A stretch of DNA of 64,000 nucleotides from Pseudomonas tructae (GTDB lineage Bacteria; Pseudomonadota; Gammaproteobacteria; Pseudomonadales; Pseudomonadaceae): assembly GCF_004214895.1 (NCBI RefSeq), contig NZ_CP035952.1, positions 4,908,501-4,972,500 on the forward strand, in the 5' to 3' direction. Positions 28,761 through 39,236 of the stretch are shown here, piece by piece. Every line of letters starts with the position of its first letter. Position 1 is the stretch's first letter. Under the pieces are notes generated by a model. It saw only the letters and a list, made by a program, of their open reading frames with translations. It did no database searches and was not told the origin of the DNA. The position numbers were made by a program, and so were the translations under genes.

Positions 28761-28998
28761 GCCCTCTCCTAACCAGCGACTCTACTGAAAAAAGAGCACA
28801 CTAACAGAGGATAAATTGCACGCACTAAAAATAATGTTTCATATTAAAACTACAACATAACGCACACAACACATCAAAAATTAAAACAGGATTTTCCAAT
28901 ACTGTCCGTAGGAACGTTCACCCCATACAATTTGAATATTATCTTTAACTAACGCCAGCGTGTTCCCTGACTACATACCTGCCTCAACTCTCAACTTG
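28761..28998. other. AT-rich intergenic region upstream of the islet
   Basis: No gene is visible. The G+C content is 27% in 28801-28860 and 38% in 28861-28920 by hand count, far below the flanks. It presumably holds the islet promoter and marks the edge of acquired DNA; I found no direct repeats, tRNA fragment or transposase. Confidence 0.6.
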
Positions 28999-30006
28999 TT
29001 ACCAGGCAACACCGAAACCTGCGGTATAGCGAGTCTTGTCCAGATCGCTCTCACGGGTGCCACTGATGATGTCCTTCTCGGCCTTGAGGTTGAGTGAGGC
29101 CCATTCGGTGACCTTGTAGCGCAGGCCCACCTCGGCATCCAGGGCATACTCGGCAACGCCGCCAAGCGGCTTGCCAACTTCCCCGTTGGTGAAGAACTCG
29201 ACGCGCTTGCCAATCAAATAGCGGTTGTAGTCCCACTTCATGGCCAGTGAGTAGAAGTTGTCCTTGCCACCGTCGGCGTATTCATAGTCAGTGCGGTTGA
29301 CCAGGGAGCCAAGCGAGAACGCGCCCAGCTCGTCATCCCAAAACTGGTAACCCGGACCGGTACCCACGGTACGCTGGCGGGCCAGGTCCTCGATATGGTC
29401 ACGCTTGTACTCCAAACGGCCCTGCCAGAACCATTTCTCGGTAATGAAGCGGTCCAGTGCGTACTCGGCGCTCCAGTTGTTGGTGGTGGTGACCTCGTCC
29501 TTGCTCTCGCGGTTGTATTCGCCTTCGGCCTGGTGCCGCCAGCGGCCATGGCGCGCAATGGTCTTGAAATCGATGTCGTAGTCGTCGCTGTCGGTCTCGG
29601 CGCGCTTGTAGTCCAGCGCCAGGTCGACGTTGCCCTTCCACGACAGGTCTTCAACCACAGGCTTGGGCTTCATGATCTGCTGGATGCTGGCCAGTTCGAC
29701 GGTCTTGGGCGCCTCACCATTGGCCAGGATTACCTTGCCATTGTCCGACGCCTGCAACGACTTGGCCTTCTCGCCGGTATAGGCGTCCTGCTTGACCAGC
29801 AGTTCCTGGTCGCTCTCCAGGGTTTTGACCTGTTTCCAGTCCAGGGCAATGGAGCCACCGTAGGCTGTTTCGAGCAACAGTTTGCCGCCATCGAAAACCT
29901 TGATCTTGCCACTGAGCTTGTCACCGTTCTTCATCCATACGGTGTCGGCAAGGGCTGGGGAACAGGTAGCAGCGAGGGCAACGCACAACAGGGCTCTAGA
30001 AAACAT
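28999..30006 (-). CDS. DUF481 outer-membrane protein
   Basis: A 335-residue exported protein. A signal peptide ends at about CSPALA-DTVWMKNGDKLSG. A small beta-rich N-terminal domain follows (WMKNGDKLSGKIKVFDGGKL), then a series of amphipathic strands ending in aromatic residues and a C-terminal Trp (GFGVAW), as in an outer-membrane beta-barrel. DUF481 proteins resemble YdiY of E. coli; their function is unclear. ATG at 30006 starts the signal; no strong ribosome site is seen. Confidence 0.85.
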   Translation of the reverse strand: MFSRALLCVALAATCSPALADTVWMKNGDKLSGKIKVFDGGKLLLETAYGGSIALDWKQVKTLESDQELLVKQDAYTGEKAKSLQASDNGKVILANGEAPKTVELASIQQIMKPKPVVEDLSWKGNVDLALDYKRAETDSDDYDIDFKTIARHGRWRHQAEGEYNRESKDEVTTTNNWSAEYALDRFITEKWFWQGRLEYKRDHIEDLARQRTVGTGPGYQFWDDELGAFSLGSLVNRTDYEYADGGKDNFYSLAMKWDYNRYLIGKRVEFFTNGEVGKPLGGVAEYALDAEVGLRYKVTEWASLNLKAEKDIISGTRESDLDKTRYTAGFGVAW

Positions 30007-30159
30007 AAGCAGCAACAGACTCGGGTTGGCGAAAAAAGTCGGGCATTATCCAGATACCCGCCATCAGAGCAAGGACTGACCAGCAACCATGTCGATGAGT
30101 TCAATTCTTATTTGCCGGCCTGACCCGGTGCTCCCCGCACGACACGGGCGCATCCGGCG

Positions 30160-30513
30160 TTGAACGGCCCTCCGGGCGATCCGACCGCCAGCAGCGAAGC
30201 CCGACGAATGGCACTGTATCTGGTGCTCGCTCAGGTCCCTGCGGGCAAGGTCATCAGCTATGGCGAGCTGGCCCAGTTGGCCGGCCTTGGCCGCGCAGCG
30301 CGCTGGGTCGGGCGTACCCTGAGCCAGTTACCCGGCGACACCCAACTGCCCTGGCACCGGGTGCTGGGTGCGGGGGGCCGCCTGAGCCTGGCCCTGGGAA
30401 CCCCCTCCGGCGACGAACAGCGCGCGCGGTTACGGGCAGAAGGCGTCACCTTGCACAATAATCGTGTGGATATGTCGCGCCATGGCTGGCGCCCAATGGA
30501 GCACAGCGGTTAG
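30160..30513 (+). CDS. Alkyltransferase-like (ATL) DNA-binding protein
   Basis: A 117-residue protein of the MGMT C-terminal fold (GKVISYGELAQLAGLGRAARWVGRTL). The active-site PCHRV of O6-alkylguanine methyltransferases reads PWHRV here, with Trp in place of the acceptor Cys. This is the ATL group, which binds O6-alkylguanine without repairing it and passes it to nucleotide excision repair. The given start is TTG; an ATG at 30208 (MALYLVLAQVPAG) is the alternative. Confidence 0.85.
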   Translation: MNGPPGDPTASSEARRMALYLVLAQVPAGKVISYGELAQLAGLGRAARWVGRTLSQLPGDTQLPWHRVLGAGGRLSLALGTPSGDEQRARLRAEGVTLHNNRVDMSRHGWRPMEHSG

Positions 30514-30556
30514 AGTGCGCGCTTTGTTTTCGTAAACTTGAGGCAGATGTTGGCCC

Positions 30557-32098
30557 ATGCCCCGTAAAACCTGGCGCGCTGCGCTCGCTGCCTATGCCAG
30601 CCCGTCGACACTGGTGCTGTTGTTGCTTGGCTTTGCCGCCGGCTTGCCTTACATGCTGGTGTTTTCGACCCTGTCGGTATGGTTGCGCGAAGCGGGCGTG
30701 GCCCGTGAAACCATCGGTTACGCCAGCCTGATCGGCCTGGCCTATGCCTTCAAGTGGGTGTGGTCGCCCCTGCTCGACCAATGGCGCCTGCCAGTGCTCG
30801 GCAAACTCGGGCGCCGCCGCTCCTGGCTGGTACTGTCACAGATTCTGGTGGTCATCGGCCTGGTCGGCATGGGCTTCTGCGACCCGCAAAAACACCTGTC
30901 GTGGCTGATTGCCCTGGCGGTGTTGGTGGCCTTTGCTTCGGCGACCCAGGACATCGCGGTTGACGCCTACCGCCTGGAAATCGCCGACGACCAGCGCCAG
31001 GCAGCCCTCGCCGCCAGCTACATGGCCGGCTACCGGGTCGCCGCACTGCTGGCCACCGCAGGTGCGCTGTTCTTCGCCGAAGGCTTCGGCTCCACCGGTT
31101 TCAGCTACCTGCACAAGGCCTGGACCGGTACCTACGTGCTGTTCGGCGTGCTGATGCTGCCCGCAGTCATTACCACCCTGCTGATGCGTGAACCCCCGGT
31201 GCCGCTGCGCACCCAGCTGTCGGCGGCGCGCTATGGCCTGGCCCACCAACTGGCGTCGGTGTTCGTGCTGATCATCCTGCTGGTGTCGGTGCCGGCGACC
31301 TTCACCCAGTTGTACAACACCGATTTCGCCAGCGTGCTGTTCGAAGGCGTCAGCCTGCTCGACCTGTTGCTTGAAGACCGCGCCTTCCTGCGTGCGATCC
31401 TCTACATCACCCTCACCGCCCTGTGCCTGTCGTCCATGGGCCGCCGGGGCCTTGCGCCGGTGCTGACACCGGTCAACGATTTCATCACCCGCTATCGCTG
31501 GCAGGCACTGCTGCTGCTCGGGCTGATCGCCACTTACCGGATGTCCGATACGGTCATGGGTGTGATGGCTAACGTGTTCTATATCGACCAGGGTTTTACC
31601 AAGGACCAGATCGCCAGCGTCAGCAAGATCTTCGGCCTGATCATGACCCTGGTAGGCGCCGGTTTCGGTGGCCTGCTGATCGTGCGTTTCGGCATCCTGC
31701 CCATCCTGTTCATTGGCGGCGTAGCGTCAGCGGCGACCAACATCCTGTTCCTGATGCTCGCCGACATGGGCGCCAACCTGCAGATGCTGGTGGTGACCAT
31801 TTCCCTCGACAACTTCAGTTCGGGGCTGGCCACCTCGGCATTTGTCGCCTACCTGTCGAGCCTGACCAACCTCAAGTTCTCGGCCACCCAATACGCCCTG
31901 CTGAGTTCGATCATGCTGCTGTTGCCACGCTTGATCGGTGGCTACTCGGGGGTCATGGTCGAGAAGTTCGGCTACCACGACTTCTTCCTGATCACCGCCC
32001 TGCTCGGCGTGCCGACCCTGATCCTGATCGCCTTGCAATGGCGTCAGGAGCGGGGCAAGCAGGAGCCGATCGAGCACTCGGCTGCAGAGCGCCCCTGA
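30557..32098 (+). CDS. ampG: AmpG-type muropeptide permease
   Basis: A 513-residue major-facilitator protein with about fourteen hydrophobic segments. AmpG imports GlcNAc-anhydro-muropeptides from the periplasm for cell-wall recycling and, through AmpR, links to beta-lactamase induction. Typical sequences are LLGFAAGLPYMLVFSTLSVWLREAG, FKWVWSPLLDQWRLP and TQDIAVDAYRLE. Its order before the MscS and yajQ genes agrees with PA4393-PA4395 as I recall it. Confidence 0.92.
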   Translation: MPRKTWRAALAAYASPSTLVLLLLGFAAGLPYMLVFSTLSVWLREAGVARETIGYASLIGLAYAFKWVWSPLLDQWRLPVLGKLGRRRSWLVLSQILVVIGLVGMGFCDPQKHLSWLIALAVLVAFASATQDIAVDAYRLEIADDQRQAALAASYMAGYRVAALLATAGALFFAEGFGSTGFSYLHKAWTGTYVLFGVLMLPAVITTLLMREPPVPLRTQLSAARYGLAHQLASVFVLIILLVSVPATFTQLYNTDFASVLFEGVSLLDLLLEDRAFLRAILYITLTALCLSSMGRRGLAPVLTPVNDFITRYRWQALLLLGLIATYRMSDTVMGVMANVFYIDQGFTKDQIASVSKIFGLIMTLVGAGFGGLLIVRFGILPILFIGGVASAATNILFLMLADMGANLQMLVVTISLDNFSSGLATSAFVAYLSSLTNLKFSATQYALLSSIMLLLPRLIGGYSGVMVEKFGYHDFFLITALLGVPTLILIALQWRQERGKQEPIEHSAAERP

Positions 32099-32122
32099 AG
32101 CGCGCTGAGGCTATTGAAGGTG

Positions 32123-32257
32123 TTACTCCTGGATAACCTCAGGCAAGGCGGCAGAAGCGCCCAGAGCGACCTTCAGCCGCCACAGCGCCAGCACTCCCGC
32201 CATGCCCACCGCCAGGGCGAAGTGCAACAGGCTGGCAACGCCGCCCTCACAGGCCAT
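32123..32257 (-). CDS. Possible small membrane protein
   Basis: A 44-residue frame, MACEGGVASLLHFALAVGMA followed by GVLALWRLKVALG, looks like a single membrane helix. No convincing ribosome site precedes the ATG, and a REP element begins 18 bases further on. It occupies part of the 372-base gap 32099-32470 that otherwise holds REP elements. It is reported only as a candidate. Confidence 0.25.
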   Translation of the reverse strand: MACEGGVASLLHFALAVGMAGVLALWRLKVALGASAALPEVIQE

Positions 32258-32274
32258 GGCACGTTGCAACAAAT

Positions 32275-32466
32275 GTGGGAGCGGGTCTTGCCCGCGATGC
32301 GCCGCGCGGGCGGCGCTCGATCTCAAGAGCACTACAAGCCTTGCGGCGTACACCTGGCAGGCTGTACCCCATCTCAAGGCCTGCGCCTTGCCCTCATCAC
32401 AGAGTCTACAGATGTGATCGCGGGGCAAGCCCGCTCCTACCGATAGGAGCAGGCTTGCCCCGCGAG
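32275..32466. repeat. REP elements in the ampG-MscS gap
   Basis: A single REP (GTGGGAGCGGGTCTTGCCC) starts at about 32275. An inverted REP pair occupies 32417-32466, arms starting ATCGCGGGGCAAGCC and ending GGCTTGCCCCGCGA. The pair lies 5 bases after the convergent MscS stop and could act as its terminator or mRNA 3-prime stabiliser. Confidence 0.85.
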
Positions 32467-32470
32467 GAAC

Positions 32471-33313
32471 TTACTGCACCGCCGCTTCCTGCACCACGCG
32501 AATCACTCGCTGCGGAAAGGGAATGTCGATGCCCTCGGCCTTCAGGCGGTCACGGGCATGCTCGTTGAGCATGAACAGCACGTCCCAGTAGTCGGCAGTG
32601 TTGACCCAGATGCGCAGCGATACGGTGATCGAGCTGTCGCCCAGTGTCGAAATTACCGCCTGTGGCGCCGGGTCCTGGTGCACCCGTGGGTCCTGAGCCA
32701 GCTCCAGCAGCACGTTGCGGGCCTTTTGCAGGTCAGCGTCATAGTCAACACCCACATCGAACACCACCTTGCGCGTCGGCTGGCGGTTGGTGTTGGTGAT
32801 GATGCCGTTGGACAGGCTGCCGTTGGGCAGGATCACCGTCTTGTTGTCACCGGTACGCAGCACGGTGTGGAAGATCTGGATGCTGTCGACGGTACCCGCC
32901 ACACCCTGGGCTTCGATCCAGTCGCCGATGCGAAACGGACGGAACAGCAGGATCAACACACCGCCGGCGAAGTTGGCCAGGCTGCCCTGCAGGGCCAGGC
33001 CAATGGCCAGGCCCGCGGCACCGATGGCGGCGACGAACGAGGTGGTCTCGATACCGATCATCGAGGCCACGCTGACAATCAGCAGGATCTTCAGAATGAT
33101 GTTGGCCAGGCTGCTGATGAAACCTTGAAGGGCCAGGTCGGCATTGCGCAGGGCGAGCAGTTTGCCCAGGCGGTAGGTGACCTTGTTGATCACCCACCAG
33201 CCGATGGCCAGGGTCAGCAGCGCCAGCAACAGGCGGCTGCCGTATTCCATGATCAGCGGAAGCCAGGTTTGCGAAGCCTTGACCAGCTGGTCAACCTCAG
33301 CGTTTAAATCCAT
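32471..33313 (-). CDS. MscS-family small-conductance mechanosensitive channel
   Basis: A 280-residue inner-membrane channel that opens on hypo-osmotic shock. It has three N-terminal transmembrane helices. The pore-lining TM3 with Gly/Ala packing and beta domain is in AIGAAGLAIGLALQGSLANF and GGVLILLFRPFRIGDWIE. The length equals E. coli MscS (286). AGGAG precedes the ATG. Confidence 0.95.
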   Translation of the reverse strand: MDLNAEVDQLVKASQTWLPLIMEYGSRLLLALLTLAIGWWVINKVTYRLGKLLALRNADLALQGFISSLANIILKILLIVSVASMIGIETTSFVAAIGAAGLAIGLALQGSLANFAGGVLILLFRPFRIGDWIEAQGVAGTVDSIQIFHTVLRTGDNKTVILPNGSLSNGIITNTNRQPTRKVVFDVGVDYDADLQKARNVLLELAQDPRVHQDPAPQAVISTLGDSSITVSLRIWVNTADYWDVLFMLNEHARDRLKAEGIDIPFPQRVIRVVQEAAVQ

Positions 33314-33429
33314 CGTATGTTCTCCTGATGCCGAGCGGCAAAGAGCTGAAAAAGACCTGCCGCAAACGTTTCAGCGGCACCTGGGCCCTCGGACGCCAAA
33401 GAGGCGCCAAGGTTCCGGGCTCCGTGAAG

Positions 33430-33915
33430 TCAGTCGCGGAAATTGTTGAACTGCAGGGGCATGCCGAACTCTTTGGCGCGCAAGGCAGCGATCGCTTCTT
33501 GCAGGTCGTCACGCTTCTTGCCGGTGACACGCACCTGCTCGCCCTGGATGGCAGCCTGGACCTTGAGTTTGGCGTCCTTGATGTGAGCGACGATCTTCTT
33601 CGCCAGTTCTTTATCGATACCCTCTTTGAGCACCGCTTCCTGCTTCATGACCTTGCCCGAAGCGAAGGCGTCCTTCACTTCCAGGCACTGCACGTCGATC
33701 TTGCGCTTGACCAGGGCCAGCTTGAGGATCTCGATCATCGCCTCGAGCTGGAATTCGGCTTCGGCGGTCAGGTTGACGGCCAGTTCCTTTTCCTTGAACT
33801 CGAAGCTACCCTTGCCCTTGAGGTCATAGCGGCGGTCCAGTTCCTTGACCGCGTTTTCCACGGCGTTGGTGACTTCGTGCTTGTCCAGTTCCGATACCAC
33901 GTCGAACGACGGCAT
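33430..33915 (-). CDS. yajQ: YajQ-family nucleotide-binding protein
   Basis: A 161-residue cytoplasmic protein with the family start [20 protein letters not shown] and end [14 protein letters not shown]. Members bind nucleotides; some (in Xanthomonas and P. aeruginosa) bind cyclic di-GMP and affect virulence and biofilm. GGAGAAAAGG precedes the ATG. It is divergent from panE. Confidence 0.95.
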   Translation of the reverse strand: MPSFDVVSELDKHEVTNAVENAVKELDRRYDLKGKGSFEFKEKELAVNLTAEAEFQLEAMIEILKLALVKRKIDVQCLEVKDAFASGKVMKQEAVLKEGIDKELAKKIVAHIKDAKLKVQAAIQGEQVRVTGKKRDDLQEAIAALRAKEFGMPLQFNNFRD

Positions 33916-33959
33916 ACCTTTTCTCCAAAAAATAAAGGCACCCTCGCGGCTCTGCTTGA

Positions 33960-34946
<987 letters not shown>

Positions 34947-34997
34947 GCACGACGCTACCCTGCCCTTTCACCTTCAGACCGGGACTACGCCTTTCAC

Positions 34998-37010
34998 ATG
35001 ACCTTGCGCGAACGCCTGGAAAACCTGCCGGTCGGCCAGAAACTGCTGGCCGCCCTGCTGGTGTTGCTGATCACCATCCTGCTGGTGGCGAACCTGACCT
35101 TCATCAGCGCCGCCTACTGGATTTCCCAGGAGAGCATGGCCCCGCAGGCCCTGCAGACCATTGGTCGGCTGGTGTCCAACCCGCAGCTGGCGCAACAGGC
35201 CAGCGACTCGCCCGAAGCCGCCAAGGCCCTGCTCAAGGAACTCGACAGCTACACCCCGCTGCGCGCCGCCGCCCTGTACGGCAGCGACGGCAAGATGCTC
35301 GCGCAGGTGCAACATGGCGAGGTCCTGCCACTGCCCAAGCGCTACCGCAACATCGACAACTGGCGCCTGACCGAGTTTCGCAGCACGCAACTGGTGAGCC
35401 TGCCGCGCGCTGGCGGCCCACCCGGCCACCTGTTGCTGGTGGCCAGCAGCGAACTGCCGATGGCCTTCTACACCGGCACCCTGACCGCCAGCCTGGGCAT
35501 CCTGGTGTTCAGTATTTTGCTGTGGATGATCATCGCCCGGCAGATCAAGCGCCTGATTACCCAGCCAATCCACCAGCTCGAAGAGCTCTCGCGCCAGGTC
35601 ACCCGCGAAGAAAACTACGCCCTGCGCGCCAAACGCGGCAACGATGACGAGATCGGTAGCCTGGCCGACGCCTTCAATACCATGCTCTCGCGCATCGAAG
35701 CCCGCGAGCAGCAGCTCAAGCGCACCCGCGACGAATTCCAGGAGGCCTACGACCAGGCCCAGGGTCTGGCCGAGGAAACCCGTCACACCAACCGCAAGCT
35801 GGAGCTGGAAGTCCAGGTACGCAGCAAGATCGAGAAAAAACTCACCGGCTTTCAGAATTACCTCAACAGCATCATCGACTCCATGCCCTCGGCCCTGATC
35901 GCCCTCGACGAGCAGCTCTACGTCACCCAGTGGAACCAGGAAGCCAGCGCGCTCTCCGGGACGCCCCTGGACGAAGCCCTGAACCAGCCGATCTTCCTCG
36001 CCTTCGAACCGCTCAAGCCGTTCCTGCCGCAGCTCAAGGAGAGCGTCGAGAAGCACCGGGTGGCGAAGATCGAGCGGGTGACCTGGACCAAGGAAGACGA
36101 TGCTCGTCACTACGCCCTGACCTTCTACCCGTTGATGGGCGGCGGCGGCCGCGGTGTGGTGATTCGTATCGACGACATCACCCAGCGCCTGTCACTGGAA
36201 GAAATGATGGTGCAATCGGAGAAGATGCTCTCGGTCGGAGGCCTCGCGGCAGGTATGGCGCATGAGATCAACAACCCCCTCGGCGCCATCTTGCACAACG
36301 TCCAGAACATTCGCCGACGGCTGTCGCCGGACCTGGCCAGAAACCTCGAACAAGCCGATGAGACCGGTATTGATCTGGCCGCCGTCAACCGCTACCTGCA
36401 AAACCGCGAAGTGCCGCAGTTGCTCGATGGTATCCAGCAGGCCGGCGCCCGCGCCGCCAAGATCGTTACCCACATGCTCAGTTTCAGCCGCCGCAGCAAC
36501 CGCCAGTTGGCGCCCTGCGACCTCCCGGCGCTGATCGACCAGGCGGTGGAAATTGCCGGTAACGACTTCGACCTGACCATCGGTTTCGACTTCAAGGGCC
36601 AGGCCATCGTCCGCCAGTTCGACCCCAGCCTCGGACCAGTGCCCTGCACCGCCAACGAGCTTGAGCAGGTGCTGCTCAACCTGTTGAAAAACGCTGCCCA
36701 GGCCATTCACCTGCGCCAGGACGAAAGCGAACCTGGGCGCATCACCCTGCGCACCCGGCTCAACCCGCCATGGGCGGAGATCCAGGTAGAGGACAACGGC
36801 ATCGGCATGCCCGAGGCGGTGCGCAAACGTACCTTCGAGCCGTTCTTCACCACCAAGGAGATCGGCCAGGGCACTGGCCTTGGCCTGTCAGTGTCGTATT
36901 TCATCATCACCAACAATCACAAAGGGCAGATGGAGGTGCAATCGGCACCGGGCCAGGGCACTTGCTTCACCTTGCGCCTGCCACTTGCCCCCCTGAAAAC
37001 GGAGTCTTGA
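34998..37010 (+). CDS. Sensor histidine kinase (HAMP-PAS-HisKA), orphan
   Basis: A 670-residue membrane sensor. TM1 is at about residues 15-40, the periplasmic domain at about 41-155, TM2 at about 156-180, HAMP to about 235, a coiled coil ([20 protein letters not shown]), then a PAS domain at about 285-405. The H box [16 protein letters not shown] has His422; the ATPase domain has DNGIGMP and [12 protein letters not shown]. The HEINNP type with a PAS domain resembles NtrB/DctB-like kinases. No response-regulator gene is adjacent, so the partner is encoded elsewhere. It starts 51 bases after panE and is followed by a cobalamin adenosyltransferase after 2 bases. Confidence 0.9.
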   Translation: MTLRERLENLPVGQKLLAALLVLLITILLVANLTFISAAYWISQESMAPQALQTIGRLVSNPQLAQQASDSPEAAKALLKELDSYTPLRAAALYGSDGKMLAQVQHGEVLPLPKRYRNIDNWRLTEFRSTQLVSLPRAGGPPGHLLLVASSELPMAFYTGTLTASLGILVFSILLWMIIARQIKRLITQPIHQLEELSRQVTREENYALRAKRGNDDEIGSLADAFNTMLSRIEAREQQLKRTRDEFQEAYDQAQGLAEETRHTNRKLELEVQVRSKIEKKLTGFQNYLNSIIDSMPSALIALDEQLYVTQWNQEASALSGTPLDEALNQPIFLAFEPLKPFLPQLKESVEKHRVAKIERVTWTKEDDARHYALTFYPLMGGGGRGVVIRIDDITQRLSLEEMMVQSEKMLSVGGLAAGMAHEINNPLGAILHNVQNIRRRLSPDLARNLEQADETGIDLAAVNRYLQNREVPQLLDGIQQAGARAAKIVTHMLSFSRRSNRQLAPCDLPALIDQAVEIAGNDFDLTIGFDFKGQAIVRQFDPSLGPVPCTANELEQVLLNLLKNAAQAIHLRQDESEPGRITLRTRLNPPWAEIQVEDNGIGMPEAVRKRTFEPFFTTKEIGQGTGLGLSVSYFIITNNHKGQMEVQSAPGQGTCFTLRLPLAPLKTES

Positions 37011-37012
37011 GC

Positions 37013-37573
37013 ATGGGTTTTCGATTGTCGAAGATCTACACCCGCACTGGCGACAAAGGTGAGACCGGCCTGGGCGATGGCCGCCGCGTGCCCAAGGACC
37101 ACCCACGGATCGAAGCGATTGGCGAGGTCGACAGCCTCAACAGCCAGCTGGGCGTGTTGCTGGCCGGGCTGGCCGAACAGCGGCTGGATGAGCTCAGCGA
37201 GGTCCTGGCGCCTTGTCAGCACCGCTTGTTCGATCTGGGCGGGGAACTGGCGATGCCCGCTTACCAGGCGCTGAACAACGCCGAAGTAGAACGCCTGGAG
37301 ACGGCCATCGATCGCTGGAATGAAGAACTGGGGCCGCTGGAGAACTTCATCCTGCCCAGTGGTTCGCTGCTGATTGCCCAGGCCCATGTGTGCCGTAGCC
37401 TGGCGCGCAGTGCCGAGCGGCGTTGCCAGCAGTTGAACAGTGTCGAGCCATTGGCCGGGGTGGGCCTGGCGTATATCAATCGGTTGTCGGATTTGCTGTT
37501 TGTCGCGGCGCGCTTGATTGCCCGGCGCCAGGGGGTGGCCGAGGTGTTATGGCAGGCTGCAGCCAAACCCTGA
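37013..37573 (+). CDS. Cob(I)alamin adenosyltransferase, PduO type
   Basis: A 186-residue helical-bundle enzyme that transfers the adenosyl group of ATP to cob(I)alamin. The N-terminal KIYTRTGDKGETGLGDGRRV is the ATP-binding signature. FILPSGSLLIAQAHVCRSLA and RSAERR form the active-site helix. It starts two bases after the kinase stop. The REP hairpin at 37581 follows immediately. Confidence 0.92.
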   Translation: MGFRLSKIYTRTGDKGETGLGDGRRVPKDHPRIEAIGEVDSLNSQLGVLLAGLAEQRLDELSEVLAPCQHRLFDLGGELAMPAYQALNNAEVERLETAIDRWNEELGPLENFILPSGSLLIAQAHVCRSLARSAERRCQQLNSVEPLAGVGLAYINRLSDLLFVAARLIARRQGVAEVLWQAAAKP

Positions 37574-37580
37574 GGGCCTC

Positions 37581-37636
37581 ATCGCGGGGCAAGCCCGCTC
37601 CCACAAGTTTTTGTGGGAGCGGGCTTGCCCCGCGAT
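37581..37636. repeat. Perfect REP-pair hairpin
   Basis: Two 26-base arms are exactly complementary around a 4-base GTTT loop (arms 37581-37606 and 37611-37636; core GGGGCAAGCCCGCTCCCACA). It lies between two convergent genes and can act as a shared 3-prime end. Confidence 0.92.
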
Positions 37637-37640
37637 TGAC

Positions 37641-38585
37641 TCAGGCTTCAGGCCAGAACGCGCGGATCCCCGCCACACCCTGGGCGCCGTGCTGCCAGGC
37701 AAGCTCACGCTCTGCCGGGCCGACGCCACCGAGCACATAGACCGGTTTGTTGAAACCTTCGATCAGTTGCTGCACCTGCGCCCAACCCAACGGCACGGCG
37801 TCCGGATGAGTCTGGGTCGCCAGCACTGGCGACAGGGTGACGAAATCCACGCCCATCTGCTCGGCCAGCGCCAGCTCTTCAGCGTTGTGGCAGGACGCTG
37901 CCAGCCAGCGCTCCTTGGGGAACGGCCTCCCCTTGCTGGCGTACTTGCGCAACTGCTCGCTGGTCAAGTGCCAGCCCGCCGCCGGAAAGTCGCCCAGCCA
38001 TTCCAGCGGGCCCTTGAGCATCAACTGCGCCTTGCCGGCACACAGCCCGACCGCATCCACCGCCACATCGCGGTACTTGGGGTCGTACATGTTCGGCGCA
38101 CGCAGTTGCACCAGCTTGATCCCGCCGGCGATAGCTTTCTGGATACCACGCAGCATTTGCGGGACCTCCAGGCCTTCGGGCGTGATCAAGTACTCGGCCG
38201 GCAAACGCGCGGCGGCAACGATCGGCTGGTTGGCTGCAGGAAACTCATACTGTGGCAGTTCCCGCGCGCTGACCCAGGCCAGCGGCTGGCCTTCGGCGCC
38301 ATGGGGCTCGCCGGTAAAGCCGTTGACCTCCCAGACATCCAGCAGGACTTGCTTGTCGGGGTAATCGTGCTTGACCTTGATCAGCGGTCGCGCCGCCGTG
38401 ACGACAATGCCCAGCTCTTCCTGCAACTCACGGCCAAGGGCTGCTTCGATCGCTTCGCCGTCTTCGACCTTGCCGCCAGGGAACTCCCACAGGCCGCCCT
38501 GATGTTGTTTATCGGCGCGGCGAGCAATCAGCACTCGTCCGTCGCTGCCGCGAATGACTGCAGCGGCTACATGTACACGTTTCAC
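37641..38585 (-). CDS. Nudix hydrolase fused to a ThiE-like domain
   Basis: A 314-residue fusion. The N-terminal MutT-type Nudix box is GGKVEDGEAIEAALGRELQE with EELG, at about residues 38-60, for hydrolysis of oxidised nucleotides such as 8-oxo-dGTP. The C-terminal part (from about residue 140) resembles thiamine-phosphate synthase ThiE (IKLVQLRAPN, LAASCHNAEELALAEQMGVD, FVTLSPVLATQTHPDA, VYVLGGV). The fusion is usual in pseudomonads. The GTG start overlaps the stop of the GST gene (GTGA), so the two are coupled. Confidence 0.9.
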   Translation of the reverse strand: MKRVHVAAAVIRGSDGRVLIARRADKQHQGGLWEFPGGKVEDGEAIEAALGRELQEELGIVVTAARPLIKVKHDYPDKQVLLDVWEVNGFTGEPHGAEGQPLAWVSARELPQYEFPAANQPIVAAARLPAEYLITPEGLEVPQMLRGIQKAIAGGIKLVQLRAPNMYDPKYRDVAVDAVGLCAGKAQLMLKGPLEWLGDFPAAGWHLTSEQLRKYASKGRPFPKERWLAASCHNAEELALAEQMGVDFVTLSPVLATQTHPDAVPLGWAQVQQLIEGFNKPVYVLGGVGPAERELAWQHGAQGVAGIRAFWPEA

Positions 38586-39214
38586 CCTTCACACTCCGCC
38601 AGGCCAGCTTTTTGCCAGGCCTGGAAGGCTGGCCACTGGTAGATGGTTTCAATATAGGCCGCAGCGTCTGCCGGGACTTCGACCCGGTAGGTACGCAGGC
38701 GCACGGCAATCGGGGCAAAGAAGGCGTCGGCCAGGCTCAGGCTGCCGAACAAGTACGGGCCTGTCTCTTTGGCTGCCAGACGGCATTCGGACCACAGCGC
38801 GACGATGCGGTCGATGTCGACCTGCACGTCCAGCGGCACGGTTTCCAGCGCTTCATTGCGGGACAGGTCGAACGGCATGTTGCCGCGCAGGGCGAAGAAG
38901 CCACTGTGCATCTGCGCGCAGGCCGAACGGGCCAGGGCACGGGCGGCGACGTCGGTGGGCCAGAGGTTGGCGTGCGGATGGCGCTCGGCCAGGTACTCGG
39001 CGATGGCCAGGGAGTCGGCGATCACTCCGTGCTCGCTCTTGAGCAGCGGCACCTTGCCGGTTGGCGAGTGCTCCAGCAGACGCTGACGGGTATCGGCCTG
39101 GTTGAGTTTGATCAGGGTTTCGTCATAGTCGACGCCGGCCAGCTCAAGGGCCAGGGCGCCGCGCAGCGACCAGGAGGAATACAGCTTGTCGCCGATGATC
39201 AGTTGGTAGCGCAT
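38582..39214 (-). CDS. Glutathione S-transferase family protein
   Basis: A 210-residue protein. The thioredoxin-like N-terminal domain begins MRYQLIIGDKLYSSWSLRGA, with SSWS at the glutathione-activating position. The glutathione-contacting GKVPLLKSEHGVIADSLAIA follows, then an all-helical C-terminal domain. The substrate is unknown; it resembles zeta/maleylacetoacetate-isomerase-like GSTs in the N-terminal motif. It is translationally coupled to the Nudix gene. Confidence 0.88.
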   Translation of the reverse strand: MRYQLIIGDKLYSSWSLRGALALELAGVDYDETLIKLNQADTRQRLLEHSPTGKVPLLKSEHGVIADSLAIAEYLAERHPHANLWPTDVAARALARSACAQMHSGFFALRGNMPFDLSRNEALETVPLDVQVDIDRIVALWSECRLAAKETGPYLFGSLSLADAFFAPIAVRLRTYRVEVPADAAAYIETIYQWPAFQAWQKAGLAECEG

Positions 39215-39236
39215 GGTGCGGCTCCATCAGAGGCTT

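Noticed and set aside
26904..28998. Possible integrase, tRNA target or IS ends around the low-GC islet
   Set aside because: I looked for a recombinase gene, tRNA fragment and terminal repeats and saw none, so the mode of acquisition is left open.
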